A stretch of DNA of 64,000 nucleotides, from the NCBI RefSeq assembly GCF_009674565.1, contig NZ_WKJL01000003.1, positions 124,001-188,000 of the forward strand. The letters are read 5' to 3'. Below the pieces are notes generated by a model, which saw nothing but the letters and a program-made list of their open reading frames with translations, ran no database searches and was not told the origin of the DNA. The stretch comes from Duganella aquatilis. GTDB lineage: Bacteria; Pseudomonadota; Gammaproteobacteria; Burkholderiales; Burkholderiaceae_D. The position numbers were made by a program, and so were the translations under genes. Position 1 is the stretch's first letter; each line of letters begins with the position of its first letter. Of this stretch, positions 17,431 through 28,026 are shown in pieces.

Positions 17431-18801
17431 TTACTGAATGACGCGGTAGCAAGGCGTGTATGGCTTGCCGGCCAGCTTCATGCGCGACTGGGCGACGAAG
17501 GAGGCCAGCAGCGCGTCCATCGGTCCCATGATGTCCTTGTCGCCGTGGATTTCGAAGTGACCGTATTTCTCGATCGCGCGGATGCCCTCTTCCTTCACAT
17601 TGCCGGCCACGACGCCCGAGAAGGCGCGGCGCAGGTTGGCGGCCAGCAGGTGCACCGGCTGGTTCTTGTGCAGGCTCAGGTTGCGCATGTTCTCGTGCGT
17701 CGGCGGGAACGGACGCTGGAACTCGCTGTCGATCTTCAGACCCCAATTGTAGTAATAGGCATCGCTGCGCGATTTGCGGAACTCGCGCACGGCCTTGATC
17801 CCGGCCTGCATCTCGCGCGCCACCAGTTCCGGATCGTCGATGATGATCTTGTAGCGCTGCTGCGCCTCCGGTCCCAGCGTGTCGTGGATGAACTGGTTGA
17901 TCTGCACGAAGTAGTCGCGCGAGGTTTCCGGGCCCGTGAACACCAGCGGGAACGGAATCTCGGCGTTATCCGGATGCAGCAGGATGCCCAGGATGTACAG
18001 GATCTCTTCGGCGGTGCCGGCGCCGCCAGGGAACACCACGATGCCGTGACCGGTGCGCACAAACGCTTCCAGGCGCTTCTCGATGTCCGGCATGATGACC
18101 AGCTCATTGACGATCGGGTTCGGCGATTCGGCGGCGATGATGCCCGGCTCGGTGATGCCGAGATAGCGGCCGCGGTGCAAGCGCTGCTTGGCATGGCCGA
18201 TGGTGGCGCCCTTCATCGGGCCCTTCATCGCGCCCGGGCCGCAGCCGGTGCAGATGTCGAGATCGCGCAAGCCCATGGCGTAGCCGACTTCCTTCGAGTA
18301 GTTGTATTCGGCGCGGTTGATCGAATGGCCGCCCCAGCACACCACCAGGTTGGGGTTCAGCATCGGCTTCAGCACGCCGGCGTTGCGCAGGATGTGGAAC
18401 ACGGCGTCGGTGATGCCTTCGGTCTTGTCCAGCGCGAACTTGGGATTGCCGGTGATTTCGTCGCTGACGAAGACGATATCACGCAGCACCGAGAACAGGT
18501 GCTCGTGGATACCCTTGATCATTTTGCCGTCGACGAAAGCGATCGCCGGCGCGCCCTTGATGTCGAGCTTGATGCCGCGCTCGCGCTGCACGATGCTGAT
18601 GTCGAACGAGGCGTAGCGTTCCAGCAGCTCCTTGCCGTCGTCGATGGTGCTGCCGCTGTTGAGCACAGCCAGGGCGCACTTGCGGAATACGTTGTACAAG
18701 CCACCCTGGCTGGTGTCGAGCAGTTTGGTTACTTCAGCTTTGGAAAGAATCTCCAGCTGGCCTTCGGGGGAAATCTGGGTATCGACAACGTCATGTTCCA
18801 T
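17431..18801 (-). CDS. ppnN: nucleotide 5'-monophosphate nucleosidase (YgdH/PpnN, LOG family)
   Basis: The 456-residue protein has the three-part layout of PpnN: an N-terminal domain (DISIVQRERGIKLDIKGAP), a central LOG-type Rossmann domain and a C-terminal domain. The LOG motif VFPGGAGTAEEILY (about residues 254-267) forms the nucleotide-binding and catalytic loop, preceded by CTGCGPGAMKGPMKGA. PpnN cleaves the N-glycosidic bond of purine and pyrimidine monophosphates and in E. coli is stimulated by (p)ppGpp. The gene stands alone, divergent from the peptide transporter across a 234-bp AT-rich gap. Confidence 0.92.
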   Translation of the reverse strand: MEHDVVDTQISPEGQLEILSKAEVTKLLDTSQGGLYNVFRKCALAVLNSGSTIDDGKELLERYASFDISIVQRERGIKLDIKGAPAIAFVDGKMIKGIHEHLFSVLRDIVFVSDEITGNPKFALDKTEGITDAVFHILRNAGVLKPMLNPNLVVCWGGHSINRAEYNYSKEVGYAMGLRDLDICTGCGPGAMKGPMKGATIGHAKQRLHRGRYLGITEPGIIAAESPNPIVNELVIMPDIEKRLEAFVRTGHGIVVFPGGAGTAEEILYILGILLHPDNAEIPFPLVFTGPETSRDYFVQINQFIHDTLGPEAQQRYKIIIDDPELVAREMQAGIKAVREFRKSRSDAYYYNWGLKIDSEFQRPFPPTHENMRNLSLHKNQPVHLLAANLRRAFSGVVAGNVKEEGIRAIEKYGHFEIHGDKDIMGPMDALLASFVAQSRMKLAGKPYTPCYRVIQ

Positions 18802-19023
18802 GATGCGTAAATCCTATTCAGTTTCTATGGGTGTTGCGCCATCAATATACGACAACTCGGCCATTCATGGGTTGGCAAATGAAACTGGTAAATTATTAAC
18901 ACAAATGACACAAGTTTGCAGGCGCAGCATCAAAAAGTGCATCGGCTGCCGCTTTGTAGATTAAAATGGCGCCCAATTTGGCTGCCCCACAAGGGAAGTC
19001 AGTCCTTTTTGACCATAATTATT

Positions 19024-19030
19024 AGGAGGA
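19024..19030 (+). promoter_or_regulatory. ribosome-binding site that fixes the peptide transporter start
   Basis: AGGAGGA ends 5 bp before ATG 19036. It marks this codon, rather than the in-frame upstream starts, as the translation start. Confidence 0.85.
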
Positions 19031-19035
19031 GCCGC

Positions 19036-20535
19036 ATGAGCGGTGCTACCACCAGCAACACGGAAGCTGTTATTCCCGAATTCAAGCAGATCATGGGTCA
19101 CCCTGCTCCGCTGTGGATGTTGTTCATGACCGAATTCTGGGAGCGCTTCGCGTTCTACGGCATACGCTGGGCCCTGGTGCTCTACGTGGTCGCCCAGTTC
19201 TACAACGGCGACGCCGCTGGCGAATCCTCCGCCAACCTGGTGTACGGCTCCTACCTGGCGCTGGTGTACGCGGCCGCGCTGTTCGGCGGCTATGTGGCCG
19301 ACCGCGTGCTGGGCTACCAGCGCTCGATCCTGGTCGGCGCCGCCTTCATGGCGGCCGGCCTGTTCATGATCGCCTTCCCCAACGAGACGGTGTTCCAGTT
19401 CGGCCTGGCGACCATCATCGTCGGCAACGGCATGTTCAAGCCGAATATTTCGACCATGGTCGGCAAGCTGTACAGCACCGCCGACACCCGCCGCGATTCC
19501 GGCTTTACCATTTTTTACATGGGCATCAACTCCGGCGCGCTGGTCGCCCCGGTGCTGACCGAGTGGCTGGCCGCGACCGTGTTCGGCAGCGGCGGCATGC
19601 CGGCCTATAAGGTGGTGTTCATGTCGGCCGGCGTCGGCATGCTGATCAGCCTGGTATGGTTCTACATCGGCCGCGCCAAGCTGAAAGGCATCGGCGCGCC
19701 GGATGCGCAGAACGCCGATCCGAAACGCCTGCTGTACGTGGTGATAGGCTCGCTGTGCGTGATTCCGGTGGTGTACTCGCTGCTGGCCGCTGGCGCCAAG
19801 AACCTGCAGCTCGTGCTGTCGGTGCTGTTCATCCTGCTGTCGGTGATGCTGCTGGTCGAGGGCATCAAGAACGGCAAAGTGGCGCGCGACAAGGTCATCG
19901 CCATGCTGGTGATCTTCTTCTTCAACATCATGTTCTGGTGCTTCTTCGAGCAGGCCGGCAGCTCGTTCACCTTCCTGGCCGAGAAAATCGTCGACCGCGA
20001 AATGTTCAACTGGACCTTCCCGGTGGCCTGGTTCCAGACCGTGAACTCGCTGGCGATCATCGCCTTCGCGCCGGTGGTGGCCTTCGTCTGGGTGGCCATG
20101 GGCCGCGCCAATCCATCGATTCCGCGCAAGTTCGGCCTGGGCCTGATCTTCAACGGTACCGCCTTCGCGCTGCTGATGTTCGCGCTGTCGAGCCTGGTGG
20201 ACATGAACAACAAGATCCCGTTCTGGACCCTGTTCATGGTCTACGTGCTGCAATCGATCGGCGAGCTGTGCCTGTCGCCGATCGGCCTGTCGATGGTGAC
20301 CAAGCTGGCGCCAACGCGCCTGGTGGGCCTGGGCATGGGCGGCTGGTTCCTGTCGACCGGCATCGGCAACAACCTGTCGGGCATCTTCGCCTCGGCGGTG
20401 TCGGGCGAAGGCGGCATGTCGGTACCCTCGGCGCTGCACGGCTACACCTTCGGCTTCTGGTCGCTGATGGCCGGCGGCGTGCTGCTGTTCCTGATCGCCC
20501 CGCTGATCCAGAAGCTCATGCACGGTGTGAAGTAA
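19036..20535 (+). CDS. POT/PTR-family proton-dependent peptide transporter
   Basis: This 499-residue inner-membrane protein has 12-14 hydrophobic helices. The POT signatures are FMTEFWERFAFYGIRW in helix 1 (the E-x-x-E-R proton-coupling motif) and GGYVADRVLGYQRSI between helices 2 and 3. FYMGINSGALVAP in helix 5 is the classic PTR2 motif. It imports di- and tripeptides with protons. The start is set by the AGGAGGA ribosome-binding site. It is monocistronic, with its own promoter region of 234 bp shared with divergent ppnN and a terminator just after the stop. Confidence 0.94.
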   Translation: MSGATTSNTEAVIPEFKQIMGHPAPLWMLFMTEFWERFAFYGIRWALVLYVVAQFYNGDAAGESSANLVYGSYLALVYAAALFGGYVADRVLGYQRSILVGAAFMAAGLFMIAFPNETVFQFGLATIIVGNGMFKPNISTMVGKLYSTADTRRDSGFTIFYMGINSGALVAPVLTEWLAATVFGSGGMPAYKVVFMSAGVGMLISLVWFYIGRAKLKGIGAPDAQNADPKRLLYVVIGSLCVIPVVYSLLAAGAKNLQLVLSVLFILLSVMLLVEGIKNGKVARDKVIAMLVIFFFNIMFWCFFEQAGSSFTFLAEKIVDREMFNWTFPVAWFQTVNSLAIIAFAPVVAFVWVAMGRANPSIPRKFGLGLIFNGTAFALLMFALSSLVDMNNKIPFWTLFMVYVLQSIGELCLSPIGLSMVTKLAPTRLVGLGMGGWFLSTGIGNNLSGIFASAVSGEGGMSVPSALHGYTFGFWSLMAGGVLLFLIAPLIQKLMHGVK

Positions 20536-20540
20536 AACCA

Positions 20541-20568
20541 ACGGTGCCCGAGGGCGCCGTTTTTATTT
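20541..20568 (+). terminator. rho-independent terminator of the peptide transporter gene
   Basis: Stem ACGGTGCC / GGCGCCGT (one G-U pair), loop CGAG, then TTTTATTT. It begins 5 bp after the stop codon. Confidence 0.9.
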
Positions 20569-21116
20569 ATCTGGCAGGACAAAACCAATAGCTCTTTTTC
20601 GCAATGGGGCAGGTTGCTCCGTCAAACCTTTGAGTGTTCCAAAGATCTGCTGAAGCTGTTGTAGTGTACTGTTTTCAAACTCGCCCTGGCGCGCAGCCAA
20701 CGCCGAAAGTTGAGCTTCCATCTCTACCAGCCGAGCAGCCAAGAGTTTGTCCGTCATAAAAGCTTCCCTCAAGCGCACGAATGAGCGCACCACATAAACT
20801 CCTGTCTGGGTTGCTTGCGGCGAACCAAGAATATTTGCACAAACGGCAAGGTCTTGGCGTATTTCAGTTTCGCGAGGTGGTCGCAATTTGCGACCACCTC
20901 GGCTTTCTCCTCTGCGGTCAAAACAAACATAAAGTCTGAAGGAAAACGATCCAAATTACGCTTGACCTGCTCGTTCAGGCGTTTGGTAGGCACACCGTAA
21001 AGCAATGCAAGATCGGCATCGACAATGACTTTTTGCGATCGGATGAGCATTATTCGCTTCTCGATTGCCAGCAAGGACGTAGCAATTGGAGCAGATGGGG
21101 ACGTAGCAGGCTTCAT
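20563..21116 (-). pseudogene. ORF6N (KilA-N-like) domain protein, disrupted by a frameshifting deletion
   Basis: The N-terminal frame (from 21116, about 115 residues) carries an ORF6N DNA-binding domain: VIVDADLALLYGVPTKRLNE and RFPSDFMFVLTAEEKAEVVA. It breaks down after KYAKTLPF. A second frame resumes with ANILGSPQATQTGVYVVRSF and a coiled-coil-like tail ending in RKRAIGFVLPDK, which is how intact relatives continue. The normally conserved F-T-E-H-G-A segment between the halves is absent. A deletion of roughly 30 bp, not a multiple of three, near 20830-20840 explains this. Relatives occur in prophages and as stray genomic copies; no other phage gene is nearby. Confidence 0.8.
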
Positions 21117-21186
21117 CGCGGACTCCGGCAGGCAGGCTCCGTGACATTAGCCCGCCACCACGGCAGTCGGCATGACGAAAATCAAA

Positions 21187-22719
21187 CTATCTGGTCAGCG
21201 GATGATCGTTCAGCCAGGCTTGCAAGCGGTCGGCGGTGTCGGGCGGCAGGTGCAGGCCGAGCTTGGTGCGGCGCCAGAGAATGTCCTGGGCGTTGCGCGC
21301 CCATTCGTAGCGGCGCTGGTACTCCACTTCGGCTTCGTACAGGCCCGGCGCGATTTCCTCGCCCATGGCGGCCAGGTCGGCGCGCTCGCTCAGCAGCGTG
21401 TGCAGGCGGGTGCCGTAGGTGCGGCAGTAGCGCGCCACCAGCAGCGGCGGCAGCCAGCTGTAGCGCGCCTGCTGCGCGCGCGACCAGCTGTCGAAGTCCA
21501 GCACCGAACGGTTGCACGGCTCGGCGCCGAACAGGTCGCCGCCCGGCAGGCAGGCGTTGTGGGTCCAACCGCCCTGGCGCTTGTCCAGCGCCTTGGCGAT
21601 GTGGTCCACCGCCTCCTCCGCCAGCTTGCGGAAAGTCGTGATCTTGCCGCCGAAGACGCTCAGGATCGGCGGCCCGTGGCTGTCGATCTCCAGCCGGTAA
21701 TCGCGCGTGACGGCCTTGGCGTCGGCGCCATCTTCCACCAGCGGCCGCACGCCCGAGTAGGTCCACACCACGTCGGCCGGCACGATGGGCTGGGCGAAGT
21801 ACTGGCTGGCCAGCTGGCACAGGTACGCGATCTCGTCCTCGCCGATGGCGACCTGGTTGGCGTCGCCGTGATAATCCAGGTCGGTGGTGCCGATCAGCGT
21901 GAACTCGCCCTCGTACGGAATGGCAAACACGATACGGCCATCCTTGTGCTGGAAGATGTAGGCGTTGTCATGCTCGAAGATGCGCTTGACGATGATGTGG
22001 CTGCCCTTGATCAGCCGCAGGTGCCCGCCGCCCTCCTTCGGCAGCGTGGCGTGCAGCAGGTCGGCGGTCCACGGCCCGGCCGCGTTGACCACGTAGCGCG
22101 CGTTGACGCGGATCTGGCCGCAGCTGGGCTTGAACAGCGTGGCCTCCCAGTCGGCCGCCTTGCGTTCCAGTTTGGTGCAGACCGCCTGGGTCAGGATGGT
22201 GGCGCCCTTTTCGCTGGCGTCGATGGCGTTCAGCACCACCAACCGCGCATCGTCGACCCAGCCGTCGGAATAAATGAAGCCGCGTTCGAATTCCGGCTTC
22301 AGCGGCTTGCCGGCCGCATGGCGGCGCAGATTGATGCCGGCCGACGCCTGCAGCAGCTCGCGCCGCGCCAGCTGGTCGTACAAAAACAGCCCGGCGCGTA
22401 TCATCCACGCCGGCCGCTGGCCCGGCGCATGCGGCATCACGAAGCGCAACGGCCACATGATGTGCGGCGCGGCGCGCAGCAGCACCTCGCGCTCGATCAG
22501 CGCCTTGCGCACCAGGCTGAACTCGTAATACTCCAGGTAGCGCAGGCCGCCGTGGATCAACTTGGTGGACGCCGACGACGTATGCGCCGCCAGATCGTCC
22601 TTCTCGCACAAGACGACCGACAGCCCGCGTCCCGCCGCATCACGGGCAATCCCGGCGCCGTTGATGCCCCCGCCAATCACCAGGACGTCGCAATCGAGTA
22701 TGTGCTGGGGTTCCGCCAT
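21187..22719 (-). CDS. glpD: aerobic glycerol-3-phosphate dehydrogenase
   Basis: The 510-residue flavoprotein oxidises sn-glycerol 3-phosphate to dihydroxyacetone phosphate at the inner membrane and feeds electrons to quinone. The FAD-binding dinucleotide fold is at the N-terminus (VLVIGGGINGAGIARDAAG). Typical GlpD segments are TSSASTKLIHGGLRYLE and, near the middle, NAAGPWTADLL and GTTDLDYHGD. The C-terminal GlpD domain (about residues 385-510) closes the protein. The start ATG 22719 follows AAAGGGA. The gene is divergent from mrcA and no other glp gene lies alongside. Confidence 0.95.
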   Translation of the reverse strand: MAEPQHILDCDVLVIGGGINGAGIARDAAGRGLSVVLCEKDDLAAHTSSASTKLIHGGLRYLEYYEFSLVRKALIEREVLLRAAPHIMWPLRFVMPHAPGQRPAWMIRAGLFLYDQLARRELLQASAGINLRRHAAGKPLKPEFERGFIYSDGWVDDARLVVLNAIDASEKGATILTQAVCTKLERKAADWEATLFKPSCGQIRVNARYVVNAAGPWTADLLHATLPKEGGGHLRLIKGSHIIVKRIFEHDNAYIFQHKDGRIVFAIPYEGEFTLIGTTDLDYHGDANQVAIGEDEIAYLCQLASQYFAQPIVPADVVWTYSGVRPLVEDGADAKAVTRDYRLEIDSHGPPILSVFGGKITTFRKLAEEAVDHIAKALDKRQGGWTHNACLPGGDLFGAEPCNRSVLDFDSWSRAQQARYSWLPPLLVARYCRTYGTRLHTLLSERADLAAMGEEIAPGLYEAEVEYQRRYEWARNAQDILWRRTKLGLHLPPDTADRLQAWLNDHPLTR

Positions 22720-22748
22720 ATGGTCCCTTTGGATGTATATACCTGTAC

Positions 22749-22773
22749 GTTACGTCAAGTGACGCCAAGTAAC
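22749..22773. promoter_or_regulatory. repeated motif in the glpD/mrcA divergent promoter region
   Basis: The 9-bp direct repeat ACGtCAAGT / ACGcCAAGT (10-bp period) sits inside an inverted pair GTTAC/GTAAC. It is 30 bp upstream of glpD and could be a regulator site. The assignment is speculative. Confidence 0.3.
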
Positions 22774-22786
22774 AATAGGCTTGATC

Positions 22787-22792
22787 TATAAT
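22787..22792 (+). promoter_or_regulatory. candidate -10 box of mrcA
   Basis: Perfect TATAAT 32 bp before the mrcA TTG start, in the 105-bp gap to divergent glpD. No strong -35 is visible. Confidence 0.45.
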
Positions 22793-22824
22793 CGCCCATA
22801 CTTCTGCATTCAACGGATAATGTT

Positions 22825-25221
22825 TTGACAACGACTAGCACCCTGTCCCAGTGGCTGACCCGCCGTAACCTGATCCGCGCCGCCATCGCCGCCGGCCTGG
22901 CCGCCCTGGTGGGCGGCGGCCTGCTGCTGGCCTACCTGCTGCTGTACGTGGCGCCCAACCTGCCCTCGCTCGACACCATCACCGACTACCGGCCGAAGAT
23001 CCCGCTGCGCGTCTACACCGCCGACAACGCCCTGATCGGCGAATTCGGCGAAGAGCACCGCGACTTCATCCCGATCAAGGACATGCCGGAGCTGATGAAG
23101 AAATCGCTGCTGGCGATCGAGGACAAGCGCTTCTACGAACACCACGGCATCGACTGGGTGCGCGCCATGGGCGCGGCCAAGGCCAACCTGGGCGGCGCGC
23201 TGCGCCAGGGCGGCTCCACCATCACCATGCAGGTGGCGCGTAACTTCTTCCTGACGCGCGACAAATTCTTCAGCCGCAAGCTGACCGAAGTGATGCTGGC
23301 GATGAAAATCGAGGCGGCGCTGAACAAGGACCAGATCCTGGAGCTGTACATGAACCAGATCTACCTGGGCCAGCGCTCGTTCGGCTTCGGCAGCGCCGCC
23401 CAGACCTATTTCGGCAAGCCGCTGAAAGACCTGGACGTGGCGGAAACCGCGATGCTGGCCGGCCTGCCGCAAAATCCCGCGCGCCACAACCCGGCCGTCA
23501 ATCCGAAACGCGCCAAGCAACGCCAGCAAGTCGTGCTGAAAGCCATGCGCGACCTCGATTACATCACCGAAGCGCAGTACCAGAAGGCGATGCACGAAAC
23601 GCTGCACATCAGCCGCAAGGGCCAGGACTTCGACGTCCACGCCGAATACGTGGCCGAACTGGCGCGCCAGACCGTCTACGCCCAGTTCAAGGAAGAGTCG
23701 TACACCAGGGGCATCAGCGTCTACACCACGATCCTGAAGGCCGACCAGAAGGCCGCCTACGAATCGATGCGCCGCAATGTGCTGAACTACGACCAGCGCC
23801 ACGGCTACCGCGGTCCGGAAGCGGTGATCACGCTGCCAGCCAACGAGGACGAGCGCGACGACGCCATCGAAGAAGCGCTGCAGAAGCGCCCGAGCAGCGA
23901 CGGCCTGATTCCGGCCGTGGTGCTGGACGCCGGCCCGAAAGCGGTCAAGGTGCAGAATCCGTCGGGCGAGGAAATCACCATCAGCGGCGACGGCCTGCGC
24001 CTGGTCGCCGGCGCGCTGAGCGACAAGGCCAAGGACACGGTGCGCCTGCGCGCCGGCGCCGTGGTGCGCATCATGCAGGGCGACAAAGGCGGCTGGTCCA
24101 TCAGCCAGGTGCCGCAGGTGTCGGCGGCCTTCGTCTCGATCGATTCGGTCACCGGCGGCTATCACGCGATGGTGGGCGGCTTCGACTTCAACCTGCAGAA
24201 GTTCAACCACGTGACGCAGGCCTGGCGCCAGCCCGGTTCCTCGATCAAGCCGTTCGTGTATTCGGCGGCGCTGGAGCGCGGCTTCTCGCCGGCCACCATC
24301 ATCAACGACGCGCCGCTCAACCTGACCGGCGCCGAAACCGGCAACGAAGCCTGGTCGCCGAAGAACGACGACGGCAAGTTCGATGGCCCGATCAGCATGC
24401 GCACGGCGCTGTCGGAATCGAAGAACGTGGTGTCGGTGCGCATCCTGCGCGCCATCACCGTGCCGTATGCGCACAGCTACCTGGGCAAGTTCGGCTTCGA
24501 CCTGGCCAAGCATCCGAAGAACCTGACCATGGCGCTGGGCACCGGCTCGGTGACGCCGGCGCAGCTGGCCGGCGCCTACTCGGTGTTCGCCAACGGCGGC
24601 TACTCGGTCGAACCGTATCTGATCGCCAAGATCGTCGACGGCGACGGCAAGGTCATCTCGGAAGCCAAGCCGCGCGAAACGCTGCCGGACGACGCCCGCG
24701 TGATCGACCCGCGCAACGCCTACGTCACCGACTCGATGCTGCGCCAGGTGACCCGCACCGGCACCGGCGGCGCCGTGGCGCGCCTGGGACGCCCTGACCT
24801 GGCCGGCAAGACCGGCACCTCGAGCGACGCAGTCGACGGCTGGTTCGCCGGCTACGGCGGCGGCATCGTGGCCGTGTCGTGGATGGGCTTTGACGACTCG
24901 CGCTCGCTGGGCGGCAAGGAATTCGGCGCCACCGCGGCGCTGCCGATCTGGATCGACTACATGAAGGTGGCGATGCAGAGCCGTCCACCGCAGGAACGTC
25001 CGCTGCCGGCCGGTCTGACGCAGGTGGATGGCGAGTGGCTGTACGACGAGTTCACCGGCGATGCCGCGCGTCATACGCTGGATATGGATGATGTGCCGCC
25101 GGGCGCCGAGAACGTCACGCCGGGCGAGCCGCTGGTTCCGGCGGCTCCCGCAGCGCCGGCGCCGCCTGCGACGCCGAACGCCGAGAACATCCAGCCGGTG
25201 CCGACCGGTCCGAAACGCTAA
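22825..25221 (+). CDS. mrcA: penicillin-binding protein 1A (bifunctional transglycosylase/transpeptidase)
   Basis: This 798-residue class A PBP polymerises and crosslinks peptidoglycan. One membrane anchor lies at about residues 18-42. A GT51 glycosyltransferase domain follows (EDKRFYEHHGID and GGSTITMQVARNFF). Then come an OB-like insert (about residues 270-430) and a transpeptidase domain with catalytic PGSSIKPF, SKN and KTGTSS motifs. The C-terminus is a Pro/Ala-rich tail. No ATG precedes the membrane segment, because the frame is closed by a TGA just upstream; the start is therefore TTG 22825. It is divergent from glpD. Confidence 0.94.
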   Translation: MTTTSTLSQWLTRRNLIRAAIAAGLAALVGGGLLLAYLLLYVAPNLPSLDTITDYRPKIPLRVYTADNALIGEFGEEHRDFIPIKDMPELMKKSLLAIEDKRFYEHHGIDWVRAMGAAKANLGGALRQGGSTITMQVARNFFLTRDKFFSRKLTEVMLAMKIEAALNKDQILELYMNQIYLGQRSFGFGSAAQTYFGKPLKDLDVAETAMLAGLPQNPARHNPAVNPKRAKQRQQVVLKAMRDLDYITEAQYQKAMHETLHISRKGQDFDVHAEYVAELARQTVYAQFKEESYTRGISVYTTILKADQKAAYESMRRNVLNYDQRHGYRGPEAVITLPANEDERDDAIEEALQKRPSSDGLIPAVVLDAGPKAVKVQNPSGEEITISGDGLRLVAGALSDKAKDTVRLRAGAVVRIMQGDKGGWSISQVPQVSAAFVSIDSVTGGYHAMVGGFDFNLQKFNHVTQAWRQPGSSIKPFVYSAALERGFSPATIINDAPLNLTGAETGNEAWSPKNDDGKFDGPISMRTALSESKNVVSVRILRAITVPYAHSYLGKFGFDLAKHPKNLTMALGTGSVTPAQLAGAYSVFANGGYSVEPYLIAKIVDGDGKVISEAKPRETLPDDARVIDPRNAYVTDSMLRQVTRTGTGGAVARLGRPDLAGKTGTSSDAVDGWFAGYGGGIVAVSWMGFDDSRSLGGKEFGATAALPIWIDYMKVAMQSRPPQERPLPAGLTQVDGEWLYDEFTGDAARHTLDMDDVPPGAENVTPGEPLVPAAPAAPAPPATPNAENIQPVPTGPKR

Positions 25222-25263
25222 GACGGCACCCCAAGGTCAACAGCGGGTCAAGGTGTTGGTTTT

Positions 25264-25303
25264 CTGCGGCGTGTGCGGGAATCGCTAAACCCGCACACCG
25301 CAG
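25264..25303 (+). other. hairpin 3' of mrcA
   Basis: CTGCGGCGTGTGCGGG (25264-25279) pairs with CCCGCACACCGCAG (25290-25303), with a 2-nt bulge. It lies 42 bp after the mrcA stop, directly before the REP-like palindrome. No T-run follows, so it may be a transcript end or part of the repeat element. Confidence 0.5.
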
Positions 25304-25336
25304 GCAGGGGTCTGACCCCGTACGGGGTCAGACCCC
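25302..25336 (+). repeat. REP-like element copy 1 (35 bp with perfect 30-bp palindrome)
   Basis: AGGCA is followed by the perfect palindrome GGGGTCTGACCCCGTA... (25307-25336). An identical 35-bp copy in the other orientation lies at 50755-50789. It sits between the convergent mrcA and TetR genes, and its TGA (25328-25330, minus strand) is the stop codon of the TetR gene. It shares GGGGTCAG with the RAYT repeats. Confidence 0.88.
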
Positions 25337-25990
25337 ATTCTCTGGGGTTGACACCGCCAGGTAGCCGCGCATCATGCGCACGGCGCTGTCGGCGAAGCGG
25401 TCGGGGTCGACGTCGGCGGCGCGGTACTTCCAGCGCTTGACGTACCAGTCCTGGAACATGGCCAGGATGTGCGCCGCCACCAGGTCCGGACTGCCGCGCG
25501 GCGTCGCGATCTGGGCGACGGCGCCGGCAAACAGCGACTGCACATACAGCTCCGATTCCTTCGCCGTGCCGCGCTGCTCCGCCTGCAGCACGCGCGAATC
25601 CATGAAGACGAAGTAAAACCACGGCTGCAGGATCTCCGACACATAAATCGACGCCCGCATCAGCGCCTCGATGCGGTCGAGTGGATCGGCGATGTCGGCA
25701 AACATCTTCGGCACCTCGTGCGTGGCGTGGCGCACCACGTCCTCGATCATCTCCGCCAGCTGGTCCTTGCTGCTGATGTAGCCATACAGACCGCCCATCG
25801 ACAGCCCGGTCTCGCCGCACAGGTCGCGCAAATTCATTGCGCGGAAGCCGACCTCGTTGGCCAGCTTGAAGGTAGCGTTGAAGATTTTCTCCAGGTTCTC
25901 CAGCGCCGGCTTGCGGCGCTTGACCGTGATGCGGTCGGCATAGCGGTCGAGCAGATAGGCCCAGATATTGACGCCGTCAAGCGGCGTCAT
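25328..25990 (-). CDS. TetR-family transcriptional regulator
   Basis: The 220-residue regulator (from ATG 25990) has an N-terminal helix-turn-helix: MNLRDLCGETGLSMGGLYGYISSKDQLAEMI (described as positions about 55-85, ending in the typical LYGYISSKDQL). A ligand-binding helical domain follows with no recognisable specificity. A TTG at 26026 would add 12 residues and cannot be excluded. The last residues, Gly-Val-stop, are encoded by the REP-like palindrome. The 216-bp gap to the divergent lipase gene would be a natural operator region, but control of the lipase is only a guess. Confidence 0.85.
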   Translation of the reverse strand: MTPLDGVNIWAYLLDRYADRITVKRRKPALENLEKIFNATFKLANEVGFRAMNLRDLCGETGLSMGGLYGYISSKDQLAEMIEDVVRHATHEVPKMFADIADPLDRIEALMRASIYVSEILQPWFYFVFMDSRVLQAEQRGTAKESELYVQSLFAGAVAQIATPRGSPDLVAAHILAMFQDWYVKRWKYRAADVDPDRFADSAVRMMRGYLAVSTPENGV

Positions 25991-26137
25991 GGCCTGGAAT
26001 TGTTGGAAGTTGAAGTGGGCCGGCAAGGTTGTCTCTATGGTTTATTTTTGATTATGATTATAGCGCAGGCATTTGCGCATGCTCACGGGGCCAGCAAATT
26101 GGCTCCCGGGGCCGTGCGTGCGGACTGCAAGGCCTGA

Positions 26138-27120
<983 letters not shown>

Positions 27121-27121
<1 letters not shown>

Positions 27122-28026
27122 TGCGGGCCATGCTGCGCGTTGCCGCGCTGGTCGCGGTCGCGGCCGGCGGCGGCTGGCTGCTGGCCGCACGCCACGAGGC
27201 GCCGGCGGCGCCGGTTGCCGCCGCCGATGCGGACTACTTCGCCTTTGTGCGCTCGGCCGCCGGCACGCAGCCGGACGGCGCGGTGCGCGCCAGCGCGGAC
27301 GACAGGCTGGACGTCAACGCGGAGCTGGCCTATCTGTTCGATTACTACCTGGCCGGCCTCGGCGAGCGGCCGCTGGACGAGATCCGCAGCGAGATCATCC
27401 GCGAGCTGGATCGTCGCCTGCGTCCCGTGCCGGCGGCCGAAGCACGCCGCCTGCTGGACGCCTACCTGGCATACAAGCGCGCGCTGGTGGACGTCGAGCA
27501 CGGACTGCCGGCGCAAGCCGATCCCGCGCAACGCGCCCGCGCGCGGCTGACGGCGATGCAGCAACTGCGCGCGAACTACTTCAGCAACGCGGAAATCGCC
27601 GGCCTGTTCGGCGCCAGCGACGCCTACGACCTGGACGCCATCGCGCGGCTGGAAATCAACCGCGATGCAGGGTTGAGCGAAGCGCAGCGCATGCAGCAAC
27701 TGGCCGTGCTCGACGCGCGCCTGCCGCAAAAAGCCCGGGAAGAAAAGGAGGCGCCGACGCGCGTGATCCGGCTGGAGGAAGCCGTCAGCCAGGCCCGCGC
27801 GAAAGGCGCCGACGACAACGAAATCTACCGCATGCGCGCCGCCGCCCTGTCGCCCGCCGCCGCCGCGCGCCTGGCCGACGTCGACCGCGAAGAAGCCGAC
27901 TGGCAGCGCCGCATCGCCGTCTACCAGGCCCAGCGCCGAACCACCACCGACGAAGCCGCACGCCAACAACTCCGCGACGCCGCCTTCAGCGCCGACGAAC
28001 AGAAACGCCTGCCCGCCTATGAATGA
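27121..28026 (+). CDS. lifO: lipase-specific foldase (lipase chaperone LifO)
   Basis: This 301-residue steric chaperone is held in the inner membrane by an N-terminal helix (about residues 5-22), with an Ala/Pro-rich linker next. The family motif R-x-x-F-D-(F/Y)-x-L-S-A-x-G-E appears as LFDYYLAGLGE (about residues 73-83), and FVRSAAGTQPDG corresponds to the first mini-domain contact region. The rest is the long extended helical scaffold that wraps the lipase. It starts at the ATG within the lipase stop (TGATG), so lipase and foldase are made from one message. Its stop directly abuts the convergent coiled-coil gene. Confidence 0.9.

Noticed and set aside
25307..25336. Palindrome as an intrinsic terminator for mrcA and the TetR gene
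   Set aside because: No T-run follows on either strand and an identical copy lies elsewhere, so it is better read as a repeat element, although it could still influence transcript ends.
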